From positions 1 through 27,724 of the forward strand of contig CAKPJN010000011.1 in NCBI GenBank assembly GCA_934162665.1: DNA of 27,724 nt, read 5' to 3'. The position numbers and the translations under genes were made by a program. The notes below the pieces were generated by a model. That model was not told the DNA's origin. It searched no databases and saw nothing but the letters and a program-made list of their open reading frames with translations. The number at the start of each line of letters is the position of its first letter. Position 1 is the first letter of the stretch. This document shows positions 1 through 9,058 of this stretch, one piece after another. Source of the stretch: an uncultured Bacilli bacterium. Lineage in GTDB: Bacteria > Bacillota_I > Bacilli_A > RF39 > UBA660.

Positions 1-46
<46 letters not shown>

Positions 47-150
47 ATTTATTTTATTTTCGTTTGTTTTATTTTTTATCCTAGCTACCTCTTAATTGAC
101 GTTTTGCTTAGTTTTCAAAGATCATTTCGTTTGCGTTATTTCCGAGTTGC
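47..150 (-). other. rRNA operon leader
   Basis: This transcribed leader lies between the rRNA promoter and mature 16S. On the minus strand, positions 120-100 read CTTTGAAAACTAAGCAAAAC, a motif very common in Bacillota rRNA leaders and spacers, close to what is described there as the antitermination and RNase III processing region. AT-rich sequence follows up to the 16S start. The role is inferred from position and motif. Confidence 0.7.
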
Positions 151-156
151 ATTGTT

Positions 157-185
157 AATATATCAAATTAATTTGCCAATGTCAA
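157..185 (-). promoter_or_regulatory. rRNA operon promoter
   Basis: On the minus strand a consensus -35 TTGACA (185-180), a 17-nt spacer and -10 TATATT (162-157) place the transcription start near 150, about 100 nt before 16S. Upstream (186-250) are A and T tracts such as TTTTTTTAAAAAAATTT that look like an UP element. The stretch 186-351 holds nothing else that I recognise. Confidence 0.85.
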
Positions 186-351
186 CACAAAAAAACACTT
201 TTTTTAAAAAAATTTAACAAATTACAATATTAGAACAAAAAAAATATAAAAAACTTTATTATTTTTAATTAATTCAAATTCAGTAAATAGTTTTTTATAT
301 CTATAAGTAAGTTAAAAATTGTAAATTTTATTGATCGTGTTTCTTATTATT

Positions 352-888
352 TTATCTTGTAAGTTCTTTATATATTTTATGATAATATTCCACCGTTCCT
401 GTGGAAAAAGCATTTTCTTTTTTTCTAACCATGTCTATTAACGATGATAATTCTTCTTTAAGTATCATATCTAATGTATCTGAGTAATTCATCAAACTTT
501 TATGATATTTATACTCACCTCTATCTAATACCTTAAAACTGCCATCGGGAAATACTCTTAAATCCAAATCATAATCAATATATTTTATTGTTTCTTCTTC
601 TATTATAAATGGGGAGGCTATATTACAGTAATAATATATTCCATCCTTTTTATATTGACCTATTATATTGAACCATTGATTCTTAAAAAAATATAAAACT
701 GCTGGCTCTTTTGTTCTCCAGGTTCTTCCATCTGATTCTGTTACTTTTGTTCTTTCATTACCAAAAATCAAATAATCATCATGTATTTCTAATAAAACTG
801 CTTCATCCCAGGATCTATGGATTTTACTATCATGTTTATAACCATGAATTTCATATTTTTTGCCTACTTCTAATTGTTTGTTTTCCAT
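352..888 (-). CDS. DUF402 family protein (YgaC/Ntdp-like nucleoside di-/triphosphatase)
   Basis: This 178-aa protein matches the DUF402 pattern. An N-terminal beta segment has HRSWDEAVLL and VTESDGRTWRTKEPAVLYF. A central part has YYYCNIASPF, then the conserved acidic stretch YIDYDLDLRVFPDG, where DxD residues are expected to bind a divalent metal. A helical C-terminus follows. Family members described in staphylococci and bacilli hydrolyse nucleoside tri- and diphosphates. The length is typical of the Bacillota YgaC type. It has its own promoter upstream and is cytosolic. The family call is firm; the exact substrate is inference. Confidence 0.85.
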   Translation of the reverse strand: MENKQLEVGKKYEIHGYKHDSKIHRSWDEAVLLEIHDDYLIFGNERTKVTESDGRTWRTKEPAVLYFFKNQWFNIIGQYKKDGIYYYCNIASPFIIEEETIKYIDYDLDLRVFPDGSFKVLDRGEYKYHKSLMNYSDTLDMILKEELSSLIDMVRKKENAFSTGTVEYYHKIYKELTR

Positions 889-909
889 ATTTATACCTCT
901 TTCATTTAT

Positions 910-938
910 ATTATACAGTTTTTTAGTAATTTTTTCAA
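910..938 (-). promoter_or_regulatory. Promoter of the DUF402 gene
   Basis: On the minus strand TTGAAA (938-933), 17 nt and TATAAT (915-910) lie just ahead of the GAGGT ribosome site and ATG at 888. The predicted RNA leader is short, about 15 nt. Confidence 0.7.
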
Positions 939-942
939 ATTA

Positions 943-990
943 AAAGAGTGATAGCAAAGTTGATACCATTTATCTTCTTTATCACTCTTT
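943..990 (-). terminator. Terminator of the HdeD-like gene
   Basis: An 11-bp stem, AAAGAGTGATA (minus 990-980) with TATCACTCTTT (953-943), is followed by a short T run on the minus strand. The upstream arm contains the gene's TGA stop, so the hairpin forms on the last codons. Confidence 0.7.
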
Positions 991-1662
991 TGTAGATTTA
1001 TTATCCTTATCTTTATTTTTTGTTTTCTTAGTTTTCTTTTTTGTCTTGTTCTTAGTGGTTGTTTTTTCATCTTCATCAATTATTTCAGCTTCAACGATTG
1101 TTCTTTCTATAACATTGTGAATTTCATTTACATTTTTCTTTATAGTAATTGTTGAAATAATATCTAATATTGCATATATAGTAATAAATATACCTACTAT
1201 TTTTGTAAATAACACTGCGCCTTTAAATGGATTAAATAGTAATATTACACCACAGATAGCACTTATTATAGATACAACCATTGTTGCCTTCCATAAATTG
1301 TTATTATTTTGTTTTAACTCTAGGGCATATTGTAATTTAGTAGCACTGCTTATTATAATTCCTATGCCCAATACAAATGGAATGATACTTGCTATCGCAT
1401 GAGGATTAGTAATTACTAATACACCTAAAATTATAGTTACTGCACCATATACTATATCTAAGCTACCATTTATATTCGCATTCATCTTTCTAATAAAGTT
1501 TATTATCGCAACTACACCAATTGCTACTAATATAGAACCAATTATATATGATATAGATATAATTGTTGTTTCAGATTCAAATATTAGTAATAGTCCTAGT
1601 ATTATTAATATTGCTGATGTTATTATTGATGATTTGAAAAATTTATTCATTATTTTATCCAT
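982..1662 (-). CDS. HdeD/DUF308-like membrane protein with lysine-rich tail
   Basis: This 226-aa protein has six hydrophobic segments in the first ~170 residues, for example SAILIILGLLLIFE, IVYGAVTIILGVLVI, AIASIIPFVLGIGIIISS and TKIVGIFITIYAILDII. This is the repeated-hairpin layout of DUF308 (HdeD) proteins. About 35 cytosolic residues rich in Lys and Thr end the chain, a tail not usual in HdeD and probably disordered. GGAGG stands 5 nt before the ATG. It ends in TGA immediately followed by an in-frame TAA, the only TGA stop among the intact genes here. It follows gpsA by 76 nt. HdeD family members are linked to acid or membrane stress; the function here is unknown. Confidence 0.75.
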   Translation of the reverse strand: MDKIMNKFFKSSIITSAILIILGLLLIFESETTIISISYIIGSILVAIGVVAIINFIRKMNANINGSLDIVYGAVTIILGVLVITNPHAIASIIPFVLGIGIIISSATKLQYALELKQNNNNLWKATMVVSIISAICGVILLFNPFKGAVLFTKIVGIFITIYAILDIISTITIKKNVNEIHNVIERTIVEAEIIDEDEKTTTKNKTKKKTKKTKNKDKDNKSTKE

Positions 1663-1738
1663 ATTTCCTCCGTTTTAGTTAATATCTAATTTTTTCTATT
1701 TCAGTATATCACATATTTCAAATATTGACTAATTTTTA

Positions 1739-2713
1739 TTAATCTTTTTCCACAAGAAATGTTAATAATTTGTCTGATGTATTTTCATTTATAACTATAT
1801 CATATATTAAGTCAATTATTGGAATATTTACTTTCTTCTTTTGTAAAAGCAAATATATAGATTCTAGAGTATATAGACCTTCTATAGTAGTTTCCTTTTT
1901 ATATTTTTCTAGTTCTTCTTTTTTTGTTTTCATTCCTATTAACTTACCATATGTAAAATTTCTACTTTTTGTTGAAGTACAAGTTAACAGTAAATCTCCA
2001 ATACCAGCAAATGACAGAACTGTCTTTTTATTTCCATTAAATGCATCGATAATTTCTTTCATATCATGGATTGCTTCTGTTAATAACATCGCCTTTGTTG
2101 ATTCATTTGCTCCTAGTCCTTCAATTATGCCTGATGATAGAGCAATAACATTTTTAATAGCACCACAAACTTCTGTACCTATTATATCTTTTGTGGTTCT
2201 TAATTTTACATATTTATTCTTCATTGCTTTCATTACAGTTTCTTGCATTTTTTTACTTTTAGAAGCAAGGGAAAGTCCGACTGGCATTTTACTTACTATA
2301 TCTATAGCAAATGATGGGCCACTCAATACAGCTATATTTTTTGTATTTAAATTTCTTTCAACAATTTGATGCATAAATAGACCTGTATGTTGTTCTATTC
2401 CTTTAGTTGCTATCAGTATATTATTATTTTTTATATATGGATTCATTTCTTTACATACTGAATCAACGAATGCAGCTGGTATTGCTATTATTAATAATTC
2501 TTTATCTTCTATGCATTTTTTTATATCAGTTGTTAATTCTATAGCTTTAGATATTGAAAAATTAGGAATTAATTTTTCGTTTTTTCTAGTTTCCTCTAGT
2601 TGCTTTTTTTCATCTTCGAATTTTGTCCACATAGTTACTTCACAATTATTGTCTACTAATATATTACTAAGTGCCATTCCATAAGCACCAGTTCCTAATA
2701 TTCCTACTTTCAT
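1739..2713 (-). CDS. gpsA: Glycerol-3-phosphate dehydrogenase [NAD(P)+]
   Basis: GpsA reduces dihydroxyacetone phosphate to sn-glycerol 3-phosphate, the backbone for membrane phospholipids, in the cytosol. The 324-aa chain is the usual length. It starts with the Rossmann motif GILGTGAYGMAL (residues 4-15). It then has the conserved ATKGIE, VLSGPSFA, the active-site region CGAIKNVIALSSGIIEGLGA with the catalytic Lys, and a late SFAGIGDLLLTC block. AAAGG precedes the ATG. The yerB-like gene ends only 13 nt upstream, so the two are very probably co-transcribed. Confidence 0.95.
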   Translation of the reverse strand: MKVGILGTGAYGMALSNILVDNNCEVTMWTKFEDEKKQLEETRKNEKLIPNFSISKAIELTTDIKKCIEDKELLIIAIPAAFVDSVCKEMNPYIKNNNILIATKGIEQHTGLFMHQIVERNLNTKNIAVLSGPSFAIDIVSKMPVGLSLASKSKKMQETVMKAMKNKYVKLRTTKDIIGTEVCGAIKNVIALSSGIIEGLGANESTKAMLLTEAIHDMKEIIDAFNGNKKTVLSFAGIGDLLLTCTSTKSRNFTYGKLIGMKTKKEELEKYKKETTIEGLYTLESIYLLLQKKKVNIPIIDLIYDIVINENTSDKLLTFLVEKD

Positions 2714-2726
2714 TTTGTATTCCTTT

Positions 2727-3866
2727 CTAATTTATTGTTGGTGAATAAATACTTGGCATTATTTGAACAAAAGTATTACCATCATTTATCTTTATTTCTT
2801 GTCCATTACTATATGTATATTTTGTTTTTGACTTTCTTGTTTCTTTTGACCATGTTATTGGTAGTGCATATCCATTTGTTATATAATAACCTTCACCACT
2901 TCCAGTTGTTTTTAAATCTTGTCTTCCATAACTATCAAGTTGAGAGTTTGATACTTTCTCTATTATAATATTTTTATAATATAATTGTTCTTTTGTTGTT
3001 TTATCTGTATGTGGTTTATTATTCATAGTTCTTAGATATACTTTTCTTGTTGCATCATATGTATAACCTCTAGTTTGATAATATGAATATGGTATTGTAA
3101 CATTGTTTGCTGTTATTAGTTCTTCATTTTGAACAGGTACTTTTTCTTTTTTACCTGTTTCTTCATTAGTTATTGTTTTGGTGCCAATTGGTGCAGATAG
3201 ATCTATCTCTTCGGTTGAGTAATTTAAAAGTTTCCAATCATCTGTGGTTGTTGAATAATTTTTACTTGTCGCAGATGAATAAATTTTTTTTGTTGTTGTA
3301 AAGACATTATGTGGTGCTGCTATATATTTGTCTCTCCAAAATGGTGCATCATCATATAGTCCATTTATATTATTAACTGATAAAGTTTTAATATCATTTT
3401 CTGCATAGGTACTCCAACCATAATGAGTATATATACAGTCACTTTCTAGGGCGTAATCTAGAAAATAATGTCTTGAGCTTCTAACTGGTCCTATAAGGGA
3501 TACATCTTTGTCTTTAAAAATTGCCATTATTCTGGTTAATCCGCCTTCTACTATGATTTCATAATTTATATATGAATCCTGAAGTCCTGCATGTAATGAG
3601 TTTCCTACATTGTTGTCTATCATTACCGCAATAGGTCTTTTATTACTACTTTCATCTACTATTGTTAATTTTTTTTCTACTTTTACTGGTTCTTCTTTCT
3701 TTGAAGGGGATTTTTTCTTTTCTTTTGGTTCGGATTTAAATAGTAATAAATAAGTCGCTATGGCAAGGGATATAATTATAGTTACGCTTAATATAATAAA
3801 TATGATTTTTTTCTTTTTTGACTTTGTCTTCTTTATTTTCTTTTCGTTATGATTATCGTTCTTCAT
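2727..3866 (-). CDS. DUF3048 (YerB-like) membrane-anchored protein
   Basis: This 379-aa protein has a lysine-rich cytosolic start, one membrane helix (about residues 21-43) and an extracytoplasmic body. The body carries the DUF3048 blocks RPIAVMIDNN, YEIIVEGGLTRIMAIF and the IGPVRSSRHYFLDYA region. A C-terminal block with YALPITWSKETR and TFVQIMPS follows. In Bacillus YerB is a lipoprotein of unknown role in a similar family; here a plain N-terminal helix replaces the lipobox. AGGTG precedes the ATG. It heads the yerB-gpsA pair. The function is not established for the family. Confidence 0.85.
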   Translation of the reverse strand: MKNDNHNEKKIKKTKSKKKKIIFIILSVTIIISLAIATYLLLFKSEPKEKKKSPSKKEEPVKVEKKLTIVDESSNKRPIAVMIDNNVGNSLHAGLQDSYINYEIIVEGGLTRIMAIFKDKDVSLIGPVRSSRHYFLDYALESDCIYTHYGWSTYAENDIKTLSVNNINGLYDDAPFWRDKYIAAPHNVFTTTKKIYSSATSKNYSTTTDDWKLLNYSTEEIDLSAPIGTKTITNEETGKKEKVPVQNEELITANNVTIPYSYYQTRGYTYDATRKVYLRTMNNKPHTDKTTKEQLYYKNIIIEKVSNSQLDSYGRQDLKTTGSGEGYYITNGYALPITWSKETRKSKTKYTYSNGQEIKINDGNTFVQIMPSIYSPTIN

Positions 3867-3973
3867 ATTCCATCACCTAGTTTAATTTTAGCATAAATGA
3901 CAAGATTTTTAATTATTATTTTAATATTTATATGTTTTTGTCATAAAAAACAAACTCTATGTGTAAAATATTG

Positions 3974-4002
3974 TTGAATTTGATTATTTTTTATGTTATT
4001 AT
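3974..4002 (+). promoter_or_regulatory. Promoter of tRNA-Trp
   Basis: TTGAAT (3974-3979), a 17-nt spacer and TATTAT (3997-4002) stand about 50 nt before the tRNA. The rest of the 3867-4054 gap shows no gene. Confidence 0.55.
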
Positions 4003-4054
4003 TTATTTGTTGTTAGGCAAGTTATACTTGAATATAACATCATTATTAAAAATT

Positions 4055-4128
4055 AGGGGATTAGTTAAATGGTATAATAATGGTCTCCAAAACCACTGTT
4101 GGGAGTTCGATTCTCTCATCCCCTGCCA
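4055..4128 (+). tRNA. tRNA-Trp (anticodon CCA)
   Basis: The acceptor stem AGGGGAT (4055-4061) pairs with ATCCCCT (4118-4124), followed by discriminator G and an encoded CCA end (4126-4128). The anticodon loop CTCCAAA (4085-4091) gives CCA, which reads UGG. The T arm GGAG-TTCGATT-CTC is canonical. The outermost anticodon-stem pair is A-C. A CCA anticodon reads UGG only, which fits a standard code here. Confidence 0.95.
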
Positions 4129-4169
4129 TTAAGAATAAATCGAACTAAAAAGTTCGTTAAGATAACCTT

Positions 4170-4192
4170 GGTGCGATATAGCATCATTTTTT
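4170..4192 (+). terminator. Probable terminator after tRNA-Trp
   Basis: A short stem GGTGC/GCATC (one G-U pair, 6-nt loop) is followed by ATTTTTTATTAT. The stem is weak but the T tract is good. Confidence 0.4.
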
Positions 4193-4217
4193 ATTATACT
4201 GAAATCAGGAGTTAATT

Positions 4218-4717
4218 ATGGAACTACTAATTAGAAAATTGAAAGAGTAAGATAGTTTACAAATGTCCGAGTTAGATAAATCTTTCGGATTACTTATGGA
4301 TACATTTGAAAATAGCAATCACGGATACACGGGTTGATATTATGAAAATGATTTCTATAAAGAAGACATATATTATAGTGATGAAGATCATCCACTATAT
4401 GTAGCTGAAATAAATGGTCGTATAGTTGGTTTTATTGAAGCTTTTTTGAGGAAGATTATATGACACTAGATGATTATACTTGTTTAATAAATAGTATTTA
4501 TATAGCAAATGATTATAGAAAAAACAATATTGGAAAATTATTAGTTGATAAAATAACCAATATAGCCCAATTAAGAAAAAGTGATTATATTATTGCTAAA
4601 GTTATACCAAGAAATATTTCCGCAGCAATATTTTTTAACAATTTAGGGTTTGAATCAAGTGTCCAAACGTTTATTAAAGATATTAATAGATTGTTAGACA
4701 TTAATAAACATAAGTAA
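4218..4717 (+). pseudogene. GNAT acetyltransferase pseudogene
   Basis: Starting at an ATG with AGGAG upstream, the frame reads MELLIRKLKE, then TAA (4248), then codes on to TGA (4335). It continues through HPLYVAEINGRIVGFIEAF, a typical GNAT beta-hairpin. Near 4440 a run of six T has lost one base. The protein resumes in the next frame as EEDYMTLDDY, then IYIANDYRKNNIGKLLVDKI (the acetyl-CoA binding loop, R-x-x-x-I-G-K-L-L) and AIFFNNLGFE. Two stops and a frameshift in one ~166-codon gene make it non-functional under the standard code. The substrate is unknown. The last part, from 4460, could still be translated as an 85-aa fragment. Confidence 0.85.
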
Positions 4718-4854
4718 AAATTAAAATTTTGCAATTCATTTTTGAACTTTTCGCACCGAAGATCAGACTAGAAACTTTCAAATTTCTAGATTATAAATAA
4801 GAATATATAGATAACAAAATTATTAACTAAGTATTTAAAATAAAAATTACTACT

Positions 4855-5784
4855 TTAATTAGTAGCAATCAAAACTATCTCTGTTGGAAAAATATTATTT
4901 CCATAATATCTTAGATGATACTTATACTTGTCTGTCATTTCTTCAATCATTGTTGGTATTTTCCATAAATCTTCATGATTATGATATACAGATATAAGTA
5001 ATTTTGGATGTTCTTTTTGAATGTGTTTTTTACAACCTAATAAAGCCTTTTGTTCAGAACCTTCTATATCCATTTTTATCATTGTAATTTTATCTTTTAT
5101 ATCTTCATCAATTGTAACTGCTTCTATTTTTATATCTCCTTCTTCTTTTGTAGTATTTGCGGAGTTATCAACGATACTTTTATTTAAATAAAGTATCTCT
5201 TTTTTATCTGATACTGCCTTTTCCATAACTTCTATATTTGGATAATATTCGAGATTCTTTCTTAAAACAGCACAACTTTCACTAGTAACTTCATAACAGT
5301 ATATTTTTTTATATTTATCTATGCCATAACAATTTAAGTAGTCTAGGATTGTATCCCCTGTATATGCACCTAAATCTACAATTACTTCGTTACTAGTACA
5401 TTTTATAAGATCTAAATCAAAATAATGAGAATAGTTTTTTTCAGCACTGGTTTTTAAAGTATCAAAATCAAACTCATACCAATTATTTAAGATAGCAAAC
5501 AAAACTTTTTTTGATCTATAATCCTCTAAATGGTTATATAACCAATTATAATCATCAACATGTTCTTTTAAAGACTTGGCTCTATTATATAATTCTTCAT
5601 AATCTCCTTCATTTTGATTTAACTTTCCCCAATATGGAAATTTTTTAAAATAATCTTCTAGTGAATTTTTAATATTTGGTGATATCATATCAAATTTCAT
5701 TCTTATATTATTATAAATTTCTTCTAAACTTTTATTTTTTATTTCTTCTATTAAACTATTAAATTTTATATCAACGCTATTCAT
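4855..5784 (-). CDS. FkbM-family SAM-dependent methyltransferase
   Basis: This 309-aa cytosolic protein has the class I methyltransferase start VIVDLGAYTGDTILDYL, where the Gly-rich loop binds SAM. It continues with IYCYEVTSESCAVLRKNL and then the FkbM hallmark MIKMDIEGSEQKALLG and PKLLISVYHNHEDLWKIP. FkbM enzymes methylate sugars or small metabolites, often in surface-glycan gene sets; the target here is unknown. About 115 N-terminal residues before the domain are helical. I start at 5784 rather than five codons earlier because AAAGGAG sits 5 nt before this ATG. It is a single gene between a pseudogene and a divergent lipoprotein gene. Confidence 0.85.
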   Translation of the reverse strand: MNSVDIKFNSLIEEIKNKSLEEIYNNIRMKFDMISPNIKNSLEDYFKKFPYWGKLNQNEGDYEELYNRAKSLKEHVDDYNWLYNHLEDYRSKKVLFAILNNWYEFDFDTLKTSAEKNYSHYFDLDLIKCTSNEVIVDLGAYTGDTILDYLNCYGIDKYKKIYCYEVTSESCAVLRKNLEYYPNIEVMEKAVSDKKEILYLNKSIVDNSANTTKEEGDIKIEAVTIDEDIKDKITMIKMDIEGSEQKALLGCKKHIQKEHPKLLISVYHNHEDLWKIPTMIEEMTDKYKYHLRYYGNNIFPTEIVLIATN

Positions 5785-5863
5785 AAAAGCTCCTTTCAAT
5801 CTAGTTTATTATTTAACAAATAAAAAGATGTATTGATTATTATCGAATAAATTTAAATTATAG

Positions 5864-5892
5864 TTGAGATTTGTTTCTATATCTTATATAAT
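5864..5892 (+). promoter_or_regulatory. Promoter of the small lipoprotein gene
   Basis: TTGAGA (5864-5869), a 17-nt spacer and TATAAT (5887-5892) predict a start near 5899. The open frame extends upstream across this promoter, which shows that the coding start must be the later ATG at 5918. Confidence 0.8.
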
Positions 5893-5917
5893 TAAAATAG
5901 AAAGGAGAATGGAAATA

Positions 5918-6373
5918 ATGAAGAGAATAAAATTATTAGCTGTAGCTATATTTGTAACTATATTGTTCACAACTGGTTGTGGAGCTGAAAAAACTCTAAC
6001 TTGTACTAATACACAAGAAGCTAGTGGTGTTAAAATGAATCAAGAAGTAGTTATGAAATTTAAAAAAGATAAAATCAATTATGTTAAAATGACTGTTAGT
6101 AGTAAAGCTACTAGCGATTTAATTAAAAATAATTGGGATTTATTCGCAACTACTATGGATAAGCAATATACTAATAAAAATTCTGACGGTGTTAAATTAA
6201 CTACTAAAAATAACAAAGCAAAGTATTCTTACGATATAATACTTGAAGTAAATTTAGAAAAAGCTTCTAAAGATAGTTTATCTGAATATGGATTATCTAG
6301 TATTGTTGGTGATACTAGCACTATGAGTGAAGTTAAAAAAGATGCTGAAAAAGATGGGTTTACTTGTAAATAA
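5918..6373 (+). CDS. Small secreted lipoprotein
   Basis: This 151-aa protein starts at 5918, with GGAG 10 nt upstream. It begins MKRIKLLAVAIFVTILFTTGCG: a charged start, a hydrophobic core and a relaxed lipobox ending in TTGC, so the mature protein should be a membrane-anchored lipoprotein. The mature part, about 130 residues with Cys near both ends (TLTCTNT near the start, GFTCK at the end), is rich in Lys, Ser and Thr. It resembles small YehR/DUF1307-like Bacillota lipoproteins in layout, but I cannot assign the family firmly. It is monocistronic, with its own promoter and terminator. The role is unknown. Confidence 0.75.
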   Translation: MKRIKLLAVAIFVTILFTTGCGAEKTLTCTNTQEASGVKMNQEVVMKFKKDKINYVKMTVSSKATSDLIKNNWDLFATTMDKQYTNKNSDGVKLTTKNNKAKYSYDIILEVNLEKASKDSLSEYGLSSIVGDTSTMSEVKKDAEKDGFTCK

Positions 6374-6402
6374 AATCTTATAAATAATAGTTAGTATTTG
6401 AA

Positions 6403-6438
6403 AAAAGTATTTACTGGAAATAGTAAATACTTTTTATT
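6403..6438. terminator. Bidirectional terminator between lipoprotein and Ca2+-ATPase genes
   Basis: A perfect 13-bp stem, AAAAGTATTTACT (6403-6415) with AGTAAATACTTTT (6422-6434), has a 6-nt loop and is flanked by A6 on the left and a T run on the right. It can stop the lipoprotein transcript rightward and the ATPase transcript (ending 6461) leftward. Confidence 0.85.
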
Positions 6439-6460
6439 ATGGATAAAATTAGTTGAAGTG

Positions 6461-9058
6461 TTATATTTTATTATCTATATTTTTTCTTTTCAAATATATT
6501 TTTCTAAACCAATCGACTGGTATTACCGTTAAAGCAAATAGTAAGGTAATAATCAATTCATTAGGTAATAGTCCAAATGATCTAAACATAGTTCCACCAA
6601 AGTAAATAATAGTTAATTGAACTATAATAATAAAGATTATTATTAAGATAAAAACTTTATTTCTATTAATATTCGCTAAGATGTTTATTCTGTTTGTTCT
6701 AGCATTGAAACTGTTGAATATTCCTGAGAAGATAAACAATGTAAAAAAGGCAGTCATTAAATATTTATTATCTGGTGATGATCTATATAATGATTTTATC
6801 CAATCGTTTTTTAAGAAAACAATACAAAGTAGAGAAGAATATATACCGGTAAATAATATCTCACCATACATGTATTTGTTAATTACATTTTCTGCTTTCT
6901 TTTTTGGGGGTTCCATCATATATTCTTCTAAAGCCGGTTCATAGGAAAAGGCAATTCCTGCTAAAGTATCCATAATCATATTTATCCATAACATTTGAAT
7001 TACTGTTACAGGTGTTTCAACGCCTATAAATGGACCAATTATTGATAGACTTATTGCGCATAGATTTATTGTTAATTGAAAAATAATGAATTTTCTTATA
7101 CTTTTAAATATTGTTCTACCATAGAGAATTGCTTTTGAAATTGATAAGAAGTTATCATCTAATATAACAATGTCACTTGCTTCTTTTGCAACCTCTGTTC
7201 CACTTCCCATAGCTATACCAACATCTGCTTTTTTTAAAGCTGGAGCATCATTTACTCCATCACCTGTCATTCCTACTACTAAGCCTAATTCTTCAGATAG
7301 TCTTACTAATCTACTTTTATCTTGAGGCAGGCTCCTCGCAACTATTTTTAGATTTGGTATAATATCTTTTACTTTTTCATCACTCATATTATTTAATTCA
7401 TTACTCGTTAAAACAATATCATTATCACTATCTATTATTCCAGTTTCTTTTCCAATGTTTATCGCTGTTTCTTTATTATCACCTGTTATCATTACTGTTT
7501 GAATACCAGCTTTCTTAACAAGCTCTACTCCTTTAATAGCTTCTTTTCTAATATCATCTTTGATGTAAAAAGCTCCTAGTAATGTTAAATTATTTAACTC
7601 TTTATAATTATAATTATCATTGTAAGCTAATAAAATTACTCTTACTCCTTTGGTAGTCATATTATCTATTTTTGATTTTACTTGGTTTTTCATAATAAAT
7701 GGTATTTTTTTACCTGTTTCTGATAGATAAGTTGTACAAAGGGGCAGAATTTTTTCTGGTGCTCCTTTTATATAATTAATTTTTCCGTGTGAATCGATAC
7801 TTGTACATGAATATTTATCTTTACTATTAAAAGTAGTTGTTTCTAATTTTTTATGTATCTGTTTTGTGTCTGATGTTATAAATGATAACACTGCTCTATC
7901 TGTAATATTTCCACCTACTATATTATTATTTATATCTTTATAACTTGAGTTATTGTAGATACAATTATTCTTTATATGTTCATGGAATATCTCAAATGAT
8001 GATATTTCATTTTCATTGTTGTATTCTTTAAGTGAACCACTTAAGAGACCAATAACTTCTAGTTTACCTTTTGTTAGTGTTCCTGTTTTGTCTGTGAATA
8101 AAATATTTAGACTACCGGCTGTTTCTATACCAACCATTTTTCTAACTAAGACATTATTTTTTAACATTCTTTTCATATTAGATGACAATACTAATGTAAT
8201 CATCATAGGTAGTCCTTCGGGAACTGCTACTACTATTATAGTAACGCTTAATGTTAATGCATAAAGAACATGTCCAAACATCAAAGGAAAGTTAGTAACT
8301 GTTTCTATTATTCTATTTAGTTGAAAATTATTTTGAACAAATATTTCTGAGAACAAGTATGAGATACTTACTAAAAATGCACCTAAGTATCCGATTCTAC
8401 TTATTACTTTTGCTAATTCTCTAAGTCTTATTTTCAAGGGACTTTCTGGAGATTTCTCTTGTAGTTCTTTGGCCATTTTTCCATAGAAAGTATTGTCTCC
8501 TACTTTTTTTACTAACATGTATGCTTCTTTTGAATAAACAACTGTACCTCTATATACTTCATTATTTCTTGAAGGTGTTTTATGACTTTCTTTTGTTTCT
8601 CCATTCATACTAGATTCATCTACTAAAATTTCACCTTCTATGATAATACCATCAGCAGGAATTTTATCGCCAGTTTGGAGAAGAACTATATCATTTACTA
8701 CGACGTCATCTATCAATATTTCTGATATTTTTCCGTCTCTTTTTACTTTGCATTTTATTTTAGATGATTCTTCTTGTAGTTTTTCAAAGGCAGCTTCACT
8801 TCCATATTCTGATATTGTAGAAATTAATGATGCTATAAAGATTGCGATAACAATACCTAGAGTTTCAAACCAATCAAAATCATGGAATAAAAAAACAGTT
8901 TTAACTGCTAAGGCTATTAATAATATTTTTATAATGGGATCTCCCATCGTTTCTATTAACAGTTTAAAAAAACTATTCTTTTCTTTTGCACTAATCTGAT
9001 TTGTGCCATATTTTTTTCTGTTTTCAATTACTTCTTTACTAGTTAGACCATTTCCCAT
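6461..9058 (-). CDS. PMCA-type Ca2+-transporting P-type ATPase
   Basis: This 865-aa P-type ATPase exports Ca2+ across the membrane using ATP. An N-terminal cation ATPase segment is followed by helices M1-M2 (about 40-85) and an actuator domain with DESSMNGETKES (147-158, in place of the usual TGES). M4 has VPEGLPMM (279-286). The phosphorylation site is Asp323 in DKTGTLTKG, and the hinge is MTGDGVNDAPALKKADVGIA. M6 carries LWINMIMDTLAGIAF, where the N...D pair is the single Ca2+ site typical of PMCA/P2B pumps. Four more C-terminal helices follow. AGGAGG precedes the ATG. It lies 77 nt downstream of the ART-like gene on the same strand and may be read through from it. Confidence 0.9.
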   Translation of the reverse strand: MGNGLTSKEVIENRKKYGTNQISAKEKNSFFKLLIETMGDPIIKILLIALAVKTVFLFHDFDWFETLGIVIAIFIASLISTISEYGSEAAFEKLQEESSKIKCKVKRDGKISEILIDDVVVNDIVLLQTGDKIPADGIIIEGEILVDESSMNGETKESHKTPSRNNEVYRGTVVYSKEAYMLVKKVGDNTFYGKMAKELQEKSPESPLKIRLRELAKVISRIGYLGAFLVSISYLFSEIFVQNNFQLNRIIETVTNFPLMFGHVLYALTLSVTIIVVAVPEGLPMMITLVLSSNMKRMLKNNVLVRKMVGIETAGSLNILFTDKTGTLTKGKLEVIGLLSGSLKEYNNENEISSFEIFHEHIKNNCIYNNSSYKDINNNIVGGNITDRAVLSFITSDTKQIHKKLETTTFNSKDKYSCTSIDSHGKINYIKGAPEKILPLCTTYLSETGKKIPFIMKNQVKSKIDNMTTKGVRVILLAYNDNYNYKELNNLTLLGAFYIKDDIRKEAIKGVELVKKAGIQTVMITGDNKETAINIGKETGIIDSDNDIVLTSNELNNMSDEKVKDIIPNLKIVARSLPQDKSRLVRLSEELGLVVGMTGDGVNDAPALKKADVGIAMGSGTEVAKEASDIVILDDNFLSISKAILYGRTIFKSIRKFIIFQLTINLCAISLSIIGPFIGVETPVTVIQMLWINMIMDTLAGIAFSYEPALEEYMMEPPKKKAENVINKYMYGEILFTGIYSSLLCIVFLKNDWIKSLYRSSPDNKYLMTAFFTLFIFSGIFNSFNARTNRINILANINRNKVFILIIIFIIIVQLTIIYFGGTMFRSFGLLPNELIITLLFALTVIPVDWFRKIYLKRKNIDNKI

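Noticed and set aside
4335..4337. UGA read as Trp (alternative genetic code)
   Set aside because: All intact genes use TGG for Trp, none needs TGA read through, and the tRNA-Trp anticodon is CCA. The pseudogene also has a TAA and a frameshift.
4170..4757. GGTGCGA / TCGCACC inverted repeat flanking the acetyltransferase pseudogene
   Set aside because: Only about 7 bp, with the left copy explained as part of a terminator stem. No duplication or transposase suggests a mobile cassette.
4768..4789. CTAGAAA/TTTCTAG hairpin as a terminator
   Set aside because: A 7-bp AT-rich stem without a T run on either side; not strong enough to call.
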